Shown: one piece after another, positions 57,797-64,000 of the stretch
How positions within the stretch are numbered: position 1 is the first letter of the stretch
How the letters are laid out: the number at the start of each line of letters is the position of its first letter
Assembly (NCBI GenBank): GCA_944367565.1
Contig: CALVWR010000002.1
Coordinates: forward strand, 83,048 to 147,047
DNA: 64,000 nucleotides
Source of the DNA: an uncultured Clostridia bacterium
GTDB taxonomy: Bacteria; Bacillota; Clostridia; Christensenellales; Borkfalkiaceae
Direction: 5' to 3'
Made by a program: the position numbers and the translations under genes
Notes under the pieces: generated by a model
Seen by the model: only the letters and a program-made list of their open reading frames with translations
What the model was told of the DNA's origin: nothing
Database searches by the model: none

Positions 57797-59301
57797 TGAA
57801 TGCGAACTTTTTTTATCCCGAATACGAAGTGATCCGAAACCGGGAAAAATGTATCAATTGTAAAGTATGCGTAACGGAATGCAGCAATCATGTGCATCGG
57901 TTTGACGAGAAGAAAAATGCGATCGTCAGCGATGAGGCGAAGTGCGTGAACTGTCAAAGATGCGTGGCGTTTTGTCCTACGCGGGCGTTGAAGATCGTAA
58001 AGACCGACTGCCGGATGAAGGAAAACGCAAACTGGGAAGAGGATACCGTCAAGGAAATCTATAAACAGGCGTCGAGCGGCGGCGTATTGCTGTCATCCAT
58101 GGGAAATCCGAAGCCGTTGCCGGTTTATTGGGATAAAATCCTGATCAACGCGTCGCAGGTGACAAACCCGTCCATCGATCCTCTGCGCGAACCGATGGAA
58201 ACGAAAGTTTTTCTCGGCAAGAAGCCGTTGTCGGTCAGTCGGGGGGCGGACGGAAAACTGATCACCAAACTTTCCCCGCAGCTGAAACTTTCCATGCCGG
58301 TGATGTTCTCCGCCATGAGCTACGGATCCATCAGCTACAACGCGCACGCGTGTCTTGCGCGCGCCGCGCAGGAAGCGGGGATTCTGTACAACACGGGGGA
58401 AGGCGGACTGCACGAAGATTTCTATCGTTACGGTGCGAATACCATCGTACAGGTGGCGTCGGGAAGATTCGGCGTACATAAGGATTATCTGGAAGCGGGC
58501 GCCGCGATCGAGATCAAGATGGGTCAGGGTGCAAAGCCGGGGATCGGCGGACATCTGCCGGGAACGAAAATCGTCGGAGACGTATCCAAAACGAGGATGA
58601 TTCCGGAAGGAACGGACGCCATTTCGCCCGCGCCGCATCATGATATATATTCGATAGAAGATTTACGGCAGTTGGTATTTTCGCTGAAAGAGGCTACGGA
58701 ATATAAAAAGCCGGTCATCGTAAAGGTGGCGGCGGTACACAATATCGCGGCGATTGCGAGCGGGATTGCGAGGAGCGGTGCCGACATCATCGCGATCGAC
58801 GGATTTCGCGGAGGCACGGGCGCTGCGCCGACGCGGATCCGCGACAACGTGGGAATTCCCATCGAACTTGCGCTTGCCGCTGTCGATCAGCGTCTGCGCG
58901 ACGAGGGAATCAGAAACGAGGTATCGCTGATCGCGGGCGGAAGCATCCGAAGTTCCGCCGACGTCGTGAAGGCCATCGCGCTGGGGGCGGACGCGTGTTA
59001 CATCGCGACGGCGGCGTTGCTTGCGCTCGGCTGTCATCTGTGTCGGAACTGTCAGAGCGGTACTTGCAATTGGGGCATCGCCACACAGAGACCGGAACTC
59101 GTCGCCCGGCTCGATCCCGAAGAGGGGAGCCGTCGGCTCGTGAATCTGCTTACGGCATGGAATCATGAGATCAAGGAGATGATGGGCGGCATGGGAATCA
59201 ATTCCATCGAGAGTCTGAGAGGGAACAGATTGATGCTCCGCGGGGTTCATCTGAACGAAAAAGAACTCGAAATTCTCGGGATTGCGCACGCCGGAGAATA
59301 A
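57796..59301 (+). CDS. gltB: Glutamate synthase, FMN/iron-sulfur subunit with N-terminal ferredoxin domain
   Basis: This 501-residue subunit turns 2-oxoglutarate and ammonia into glutamate. Residues 10-80 carry two ferredoxin clusters (CINCKVCVTEC and CVNCQRCVAFC). The rest is the FMN domain with EGGLHEDFYRYGANTIVQVASG near residue 197, GQGAKPGIGGHLPG near residue 235, DGFRGGTGAAP, and CHLCRNCQSGTC near residue 415 for the 3Fe-4S cluster. No NAD(P)H-oxidising small subunit is nearby, so electrons may come from ferredoxin. Confidence 0.94.
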   Translation: MNANFFYPEYEVIRNREKCINCKVCVTECSNHVHRFDEKKNAIVSDEAKCVNCQRCVAFCPTRALKIVKTDCRMKENANWEEDTVKEIYKQASSGGVLLSSMGNPKPLPVYWDKILINASQVTNPSIDPLREPMETKVFLGKKPLSVSRGADGKLITKLSPQLKLSMPVMFSAMSYGSISYNAHACLARAAQEAGILYNTGEGGLHEDFYRYGANTIVQVASGRFGVHKDYLEAGAAIEIKMGQGAKPGIGGHLPGTKIVGDVSKTRMIPEGTDAISPAPHHDIYSIEDLRQLVFSLKEATEYKKPVIVKVAAVHNIAAIASGIARSGADIIAIDGFRGGTGAAPTRIRDNVGIPIELALAAVDQRLRDEGIRNEVSLIAGGSIRSSADVVKAIALGADACYIATAALLALGCHLCRNCQSGTCNWGIATQRPELVARLDPEEGSRRLVNLLTAWNHEIKEMMGGMGINSIESLRGNRLMLRGVHLNEKELEILGIAHAGE

Positions 59302-59355
59302 AAAAACGGAAAAACACCGTTAAAAAAATGGAAAAATACGGGAAGGTATGCTATA

Positions 59356-60069
59356 ATGATTATAGATGCAACATGGTTGGATCATAAGAACCTGAACCGC
59401 GAGATCGCGGAATGCGGGGAACCTTGTATCATCAGAAACTGTTTGGGACAGCGGTTCATCGGCGCGGGAATGGGAGGAAAGGACATCGAGATCGAAGGAA
59501 TCCCCGGGAATGCGCTGGGCGCTTATCTGAACGGGGGATCGATCGCGGTGAAAGGAAACGCGCAGGACGCCGTGGGCGATACGATGAACGACGGGAGCAT
59601 TGTGATACACGGAAACGTAGGGGACGCCGTCGGGTATGCGATGCGCGGCGGAGAGATCTTTGTGGAAGGGAACGCGGGATACCGCGCGGGAATCCATATC
59701 AAGGAATACAAAGATAAAATTCCCGTGATCGTCATCGGCGGCAATGCGGGCAGTTTTCTCGGCGAGTACCAGGCGGGCGGCGTCATTCTCGTTCTGGGAC
59801 GGAAAGGCGGCAAGATCGTGGGAAATTTTCCCTGTACGGGAATGCACGGCGGGAAAGTGTACCTTCGTTCCGACGGAAAGGACATCGTGTTTCCGTCGCA
59901 GGTGAGTATCGCAAAGCCCGACGAACGGGAAAAAGAAGAAATCGCAAAGTTGGTAGAGCGTTATTGTCAATACTTCGGTGCGGATAAACAGGAGATCATG
60001 AAAGGACCGTTCATTGCGGTGAAGCCGAACAGCAGAAATCCGTACAAACAGATGTACGTCGCGAATTGA
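59356..60069 (+). CDS. Glutamate synthase, GXGXG domain subunit
   Basis: The 237-residue protein is the C-terminal beta-helix of glutamate synthase as a separate chain, with repeated G-x-x-x-x-G-x-x-x-x-G turns (GMGGKDIEIEGIPGNALGAY, GDAVGYAMRGGEIFVEGNAG and GMHGGKVYLR). It holds the channel for ammonia transfer in the fused enzyme. The three separate subunits resemble the archaeal-type split form. A 54-bp gap precedes it. Confidence 0.9.
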   Translation: MIIDATWLDHKNLNREIAECGEPCIIRNCLGQRFIGAGMGGKDIEIEGIPGNALGAYLNGGSIAVKGNAQDAVGDTMNDGSIVIHGNVGDAVGYAMRGGEIFVEGNAGYRAGIHIKEYKDKIPVIVIGGNAGSFLGEYQAGGVILVLGRKGGKIVGNFPCTGMHGGKVYLRSDGKDIVFPSQVSIAKPDEREKEEIAKLVERYCQYFGADKQEIMKGPFIAVKPNSRNPYKQMYVAN

Positions 60070-60079
60070 AAGGTGAAAC

Positions 60080-61309
60080 ATGAAATATTCCGTGAATGAA
60101 GTGTTGCAGTTTGTGCAGGAAGAAGACGTAAAATTTATCCGGCTCGCGTTTTGCGATGTTTTCGGAACACATAAAAATATTTCGGTGATGCCGGGCGAAC
60201 TGCCGAAGGCGTTCGAATACGGCGTTGCGATCGACGCATCGGCAATACAGGGATTCGGAGACGAAACGTATTCCGATTTATACCTGCATCCCGATCCCGA
60301 TACGCTGAGCATTCTCCCGTGGCGTCCGGAACACGGCAAGGTGGTCAGGATGTACTGTTCCGTAACGTATCCGGACGGAACGCCTTTTGAAGGGGATACG
60401 CGGGCGCTGTTACAGCGGGCGATCGCATATGCGAAGGAGCGGGGCGTACGGTTTTATTTCGGCGCGGAAATGGAATTTTATCTGTTCCAGCTCGATGAAA
60501 AGGGTCAGCCGACAAAGGAACCTTACGATTTCGCGGGATACATGGACATAGCGCCGGAGGACAAAGGGGAAAATATCCGCCGTGAAATCTGTCTGATTCT
60601 GGAACAGATGGGGATTTATCCCGAAGGGTCGCATCACGAAGAAGGTCCGGGGCAGAACGAGATCGATTTCCGCTATTCCGACGCTTTGTCGGCGGCGGAT
60701 AACGCGATAACTTTCCGTTCGGTGGTGAAAACCGTTGCGGGAAGAAACGGCTTATATGCGGATTTCTCGCCGAAACCGCTCGCGGAAAAGGCGGGAAACG
60801 GATTTCACATCAATATATCGGCGGAACGCGCCGACGGCAAAGAATGTTTCGTATCGATGATCGCGGGGATCCTCGACAGAGTGAAGGAGATAACGCTTTT
60901 TCTGAATTCGGGCAAAGAATCTTACCGTCGGTTGGGGAAAGATAAAGCGCCGCGGTATATATCGTGGTCGGAAGGAAACCGCTCGCAACTGATCCGAATC
61001 CCGATCACGTCGGACGGGAGCAGGCGCGCGGAACTGCGTTCTGCGGATGCGCTGGCAAATCCCTATCTTGTCTTTGCGCTGCTGATTTACGCCGGAATGG
61101 AGGGAATCGAAGGGAAACGGCAGCTTGCCGGACATACCGATCTGAATCTTTACAAAGCTACGGAAGAGGAAAAGGCGCATCTCGACAGCTTACCGGACAC
61201 GCGGGAGCGTGCGGCGGAGCTTGCGGCAGAGAGCAAATTTATAAAGACGTATGTGCCTCAGTGTATCCTGAATACGTTTTGTGAAGGGAATCGGGAAGAA
61301 AGCAGATAG
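60080..61309 (+). CDS. glnA: Glutamine synthetase type I
   Basis: GlnA makes glutamine from glutamate, ammonia and ATP. The 409-residue protein has the beta-grasp (RLAFCDVFGTHKNISVMP), FYFGAEMEFYLF near residue 129, HHEEGPGQNEIDFRY near residue 188, the NGFHINIS segment near residue 241 and RIPITSDGSRRAELRSAD near residue 307. It is slightly shorter than most type I enzymes. It lies 10 bp after the glutamate synthase GXGXG gene, so GS and GOGAT are co-transcribed. Confidence 0.93.
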   Translation: MKYSVNEVLQFVQEEDVKFIRLAFCDVFGTHKNISVMPGELPKAFEYGVAIDASAIQGFGDETYSDLYLHPDPDTLSILPWRPEHGKVVRMYCSVTYPDGTPFEGDTRALLQRAIAYAKERGVRFYFGAEMEFYLFQLDEKGQPTKEPYDFAGYMDIAPEDKGENIRREICLILEQMGIYPEGSHHEEGPGQNEIDFRYSDALSAADNAITFRSVVKTVAGRNGLYADFSPKPLAEKAGNGFHINISAERADGKECFVSMIAGILDRVKEITLFLNSGKESYRRLGKDKAPRYISWSEGNRSQLIRIPITSDGSRRAELRSADALANPYLVFALLIYAGMEGIEGKRQLAGHTDLNLYKATEEEKAHLDSLPDTRERAAELAAESKFIKTYVPQCILNTFCEGNREESR

Positions 61310-61343
61310 CGTCGGTAAGCGGTAAAGACGAGGAGGAGACAAG

Positions 61344-61928
61344 ATGAATTTTCAACAAAGACATTATGATCTTCTCGTCGTATCCGCGAGCGAATCTTTC
61401 CGACAGGCAATGGAAGAAACGTTTTTGCAGATGAACGTTTTCACGGCGCAGCACGTTACGAGCATAGCGGCGGCGAAGCGCATCACGGCGGAACGGAAAT
61501 TCGATCTGATGATCGTGAATACCCCTTTAGCCGACGAGTTCGGGTCGAGATTTGCGGCGGAAGCAAGCGTCGGTAAGGGAATTGTGGTGCTGCTGATCGT
61601 AAAGAACGATATTTACGAGGAAGTGTTCGGGAAAGTGCTCGATTCCGGAGTGTACGTGCTGCCGAAACCGATGACGCGGATCACAATCCAGCGTGCGTTA
61701 AAGTGGATGTGCGCCACGAAGGAGCGATTGCGGTGCGCGGAAAAAAAATCCTTTTCCCTTGAGGAAAAGATGGAAGAGATCCGGATCGTGAACCGGGCGA
61801 AGTGGCTCTTGATCGGAAATCTGAAAATGACGGAAGCAGACGCGCACAGATACATCGAAAAACAGGCGATGGATACCTGCGTATCGCGCAAAACGGTCGC
61901 GGAAAATATTATTAAAACATATTCGTAA
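61344..61928 (+). CDS. ANTAR-domain response regulator (NitR/NasT type)
   Basis: The 194-residue protein has an N-terminal receiver-like domain (residues 6-120, LLVVSASESFRQAMEETF then FDLMIVNTPLADEFG). The C-terminal ANTAR RNA-binding domain (about 130-194) reads VNRAKWLLIGNLKMTEADAHRYIEKQAMD. ANTAR proteins bind leader RNA hairpins and prevent termination; in Clostridium saccharobutylicum the related NitR sits by glnA. The usual phospho-acceptor Asp is not obvious (N-T-P-L-A-D in the expected place), so signalling may not use phosphorylation. It lies between two terminator leaders. Confidence 0.92.
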   Translation: MNFQQRHYDLLVVSASESFRQAMEETFLQMNVFTAQHVTSIAAAKRITAERKFDLMIVNTPLADEFGSRFAAEASVGKGIVVLLIVKNDIYEEVFGKVLDSGVYVLPKPMTRITIQRALKWMCATKERLRCAEKKSFSLEEKMEEIRIVNRAKWLLIGNLKMTEADAHRYIEKQAMDTCVSRKTVAENIIKTYS

Positions 61929-61987
61929 CAGGGGCTTGTTCCGTAACGGGAAAAAGCCGGCATGCAGTCAGAAAAACGAAAAATCGG

Positions 61988-62038
61988 AAGGCAAAGGCGT
62001 CTTTGAAAATTTCTCAGAGGGATCTTTGTCTTTTTTTT
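61988..62038 (+). promoter_or_regulatory. Terminator leader upstream of glutamine synthetase III
   Basis: A 10-bp outer and 7-bp inner stem (61988-61997 with 62023-62032; 62000-62006 with 62014-62020) are split by a 2x2 internal loop. Eight T follow. Its left arm carries GCAAAGGCGTCTTTG at 61991, matching the gltB leader at 56623. It is the second likely ANTAR target. Confidence 0.65.
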
Positions 62039-62072
62039 ACAAAAATAAAAATTAAAAAAGGAGATGGAATGT

Positions 62073-64000
62073 ATGAGCAACGTAAAAGAAGAATTCGGAA
62101 GTCTGGTCTTTGACGACAGAGTGATGAAATCGTGTCTGCCTGAAAAGGTGTATCGGTCTTTAAGAAAGACGATCGACGAGGGAATGCCTCTCGATCTTTC
62201 GGTGGCGAATGCGGTAGCGGACGCCATGAAAGACTGGGCGATCTCGAAGGGCGCTACGCATTATACGCACTGGTTTCAACCGCTTACGGGCATCACGGCG
62301 GAGAAACACGACAGTTTCATTTCGCCGGCGCCGGACGGCGGCATCATCATGGAGTTCGCCGGGAAGGAACTGATCAAGGGCGAACCGGACGCTTCGTCGT
62401 TTCCGTCGGGCGGACTCCGCGCGACCTTCGAAGCGCGCGGATATACCGCATGGGATCCTTCGTCGTATGCGTTCATAAAGGATAAAACGCTTTGCATCCC
62501 GACGGCATTCTGTTCGTACGGCGGGCAAGCGCTCGATAAAAAGACGCCGCTTCTGCGTTCGATGGAAGCGTTGAACAAACAGGCGCTGCGGATTTTGCGG
62601 CTGTTCGGAAATACGAGCGTGAAGTGCGTGCGGACGTCGGTGGGCCCGGAACAGGAATACTTCCTCATCGACAGGGAAATGTATGAAAAGAGAAAGGACC
62701 TTGTCTATACGGGCAGAACGCTGTTCGGCGCGAAACCGCCGAAGGGACAGGAAATGGACGATCATTATTTCGGGGTGATCAAGCCGAGGGTTGCGGCATA
62801 CATGGCGGATCTGAACGAAGAGCTCTGGAAAGTGGGCATTCTCGCAAAGACCGAACATAACGAAGTCGCTCCCGCGCAGCATGAACTTGCGCCGATCTAT
62901 ACGACGACAAACATCGCCACCGATCATAACCAACTCACCATGGAGATCATGCAGAAAGTCGCGTTGAAACACGGGTTGGTCTGTTTGTTGCATGAAAAAC
63001 CGTTTGCCGGAGTCAACGGAAGCGGTAAACACAACAACTGGTCGATCACGACGGACGGCGGCGTCAATCTGCTGACGCCGGGGGAAACGCCGTATGAAAA
63101 CGCGCAGTTCCTCCTGTTCCTCTGCGCGGTGATCAAGGCGGTGGACGATTATCAGGATCTGCTGCGTCTGTCCGTGGCTACGGCGGGGAACGATCACCGT
63201 CTGGGCGCGAACGAAGCGCCGCCGGCGGTCCTATCGGTCTTTTTGGGCGACGAGCTCAACGCCGTACTGGAAGCCGTGGAAAAAGAAGTGCCCTACAGCG
63301 CGGCGGAGAGAAAACAGATGAAACTGGGCGTCAGTATCCTGCCGCGGTTTATGCGGGATACCACCGACAGGAACAGAACATCCCCCTTTGCGTTCACGGG
63401 GAACAAGTTTGAATTCCGTATGGTGGGCTCGTCCAACAGCATTGCCTGCGCGAACATGATGCTCAACGCGGCAGTGGCGGAATCGCTGAAACAGTATGCC
63501 GACGAACTGGAAGGCGCAAAGGATTTCAACGCCGCATTGCACGCGTTGCTTTGCAGAACGGTCAAAGAGCATAAGCGGATTATTTTCAACGGAAACGGAT
63601 ACGACGAAAGCTGGATCGAAGAGGCGACGAAGAAGAGGGGGCTGCTCAACTATAAAACGACGGCGGATTGCATGCCGCACCTTCTGGACAAGAAAAATGT
63701 GGATATGCTGACGGCGCACGGAATCTTTACGGAAGAGGAGCTCGAATCGAGATGCGAGATCATGCTGGAAAATTATTGTAAGACGGTGGTGATCGAGGCG
63801 AACACGATGATTTCGATGGTCAAAAAGCAGATTTTGCCGGCGATCGAACGCTATGCGGCGGACCTTGCCGCGGGCGCGGAGAGAAAGAAGAAGCTGAGCG
63901 CTTCGGTGCGGTGCGAATATGAAAACGAGCTTGTAACGAGGCTGTCCGCCATTACCGATTGCATCTGGGCGCGTACCGACGAGCTGGAAAAAACGCTGGT
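62073..64000 (+). CDS. glnN: Glutamine synthetase type III (3' end outside the window)
   Basis: The visible 642 codons belong to the large hexa- or dodecameric type III enzyme (family length about 700). Motifs are [15 protein letters not shown] near residue 49, [13 protein letters not shown] near residue 187, [13 protein letters not shown] near residue 312 and [21 protein letters not shown] near residue 372. It makes glutamine like glnA but is unrelated in detail and usually nitrogen-regulated. AAAGGAGATGG precedes the ATG. The window ends within the C-terminal helical domain. Confidence 0.95.
   Translation, partial: MSNVKEEFGSLVFDDRVMKSCLPEKVYRSLRKTIDEGMPLDLSVANAVADAMKDWAISKGATHYTHWFQPLTGITAEKHDSFISPAPDGGIIMEFAGKELIKGEPDASSFPSGGLRATFEARGYTAWDPSSYAFIKDKTLCIPTAFCSYGGQALDKKTPLLRSMEALNKQALRILRLFGNTSVKCVRTSVGPEQEYFLIDREMYEKRKDLVYTGRTLFGAKPPKGQEMDDHYFGVIKPRVAAYMADLNEELWKVGILAKTEHNEVAPAQHELAPIYTTTNIATDHNQLTMEIMQKVALKHGLVCLLHEKPFAGVNGSGKHNNWSITTDGGVNLLTPGETPYENAQFLLFLCAVIKAVDDYQDLLRLSVATAGNDHRLGANEAPPAVLSVFLGDELNAVLEAVEKEVPYSAAERKQMKLGVSILPRFMRDTTDRNRTSPFAFTGNKFEFRMVGSSNSIACANMMLNAAVAESLKQYADELEGAKDFNAALHALLCRTVKEHKRIIFNGNGYDESWIEEATKKRGLLNYKTTADCMPHLLDKKNVDMLTAHGIFTEEELESRCEIMLENYCKTVVIEANTMISMVKKQILPAIERYAADLAAGAERKKKLSASVRCEYENELVTRLSAITDCIWARTDELEKTL

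Noticed and set aside
1..64000. tRNA, rRNA, transposase or prophage genes
   Set aside because: I looked for tRNA-like arms, integrases and transposase motifs and found none convincing.

Overview
The window comes from a spore-forming, Gram-positive-type anaerobe of the class Clostridia (Bacillota), with moderately high GC. The evidence is sporulation and germination genes (ylbJ, spoIIR, sleB-ypeB, a DUF1540 gene with a forespore-type promoter), a T-box leader, an FMN riboswitch, Gram-positive gene order (rsmD-coaD-ylbJ, tmcAL, yceD-rpmF), an ANTAR-controlled nitrogen cluster and acetate fermentation by pta-ackA. The gene style fits uncultured gut Christensenellales/Borkfalkiaceae-like lineages, but that placement is inference. 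I saw no tRNA, rRNA, CRISPR array, transposase or prophage.

Layout. 1-4.6 kb: end of a membrane protein gene, rsmD, coaD, ylbJ (convergent and overlapping), an AraC regulator divergent from a GH4 alpha-galactosidase. 4.7-7.3 kb: a small XRE repressor divergent from TM2/DUF2752 membrane genes, then a first rarA. 7.4-13.7 kb: tmcAL, pta-ackA, yceD-rpmF, a flippase-like protein and rplI. 13.8-18.5 kb: DUF1540 gene, GH28-like enzyme, and a spoIIR-sleB-ypeB operon. 18.6-22.7 kb: a second XRE/membrane-protein divergent pair, a tryptophan T-box with trpB2, and a second rarA. 23.2-24.9 kb: an AT-rich accessory island (XRE, PUA/EVE-like protein, SHOCT membrane protein). 24.9-31.7 kb: lipoprotein, unknown protein, CorC-type transporter with a terminator-bearing leader, pckG, unknown membrane protein. 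31.8-38.9 kb: nadD-yqeK fusion, rsfS, a repeat array, FMN riboswitch-ribU, tsaE-tsaB-rimI, hydrolase and murF. 38.9-48.9 kb: ddl, icd, beta-helix lipoprotein, lipid kinase, cca, rmuC, a repeat protein, and rpsF-ssb-rpsR. 49-51.4 kb: a collagen-like lipoprotein broken at a tetranucleotide repeat, a four-helix membrane protein and a probable small RNA. 51.6-64 kb: livJHMGF, a split glutamate synthase, glutamine synthetase I, an ANTAR regulator and glutamine synthetase III (cut by the window end).

How it fits together. The right end is a nitrogen-assimilation block: amino-acid uptake, glutamate synthase and two glutamine synthetases, with an RNA-binding ANTAR regulator between two leaders that both carry an intrinsic terminator and share a GCAAAGGCGT motif. 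Two XRE/membrane-protein pairs use the same control design: a dyad operator fills the 17-bp promoter spacer and a second lies 29 bp away. Four housekeeping genes (rarA, nadD, tsaE, cca) have sigma-A promoters whose -10 box ends exactly 6 nt before the ATG and no Shine-Dalgarno, so they are probably translated from leaderless mRNAs. The strongest candidates for undescribed biology are these repressor/membrane pairs, the 23.2-24.9 kb island, the phase-variable-looking lipoprotein at 49.1-50.1 kb and the unassigned RNA at about 51.1-51.3 kb.
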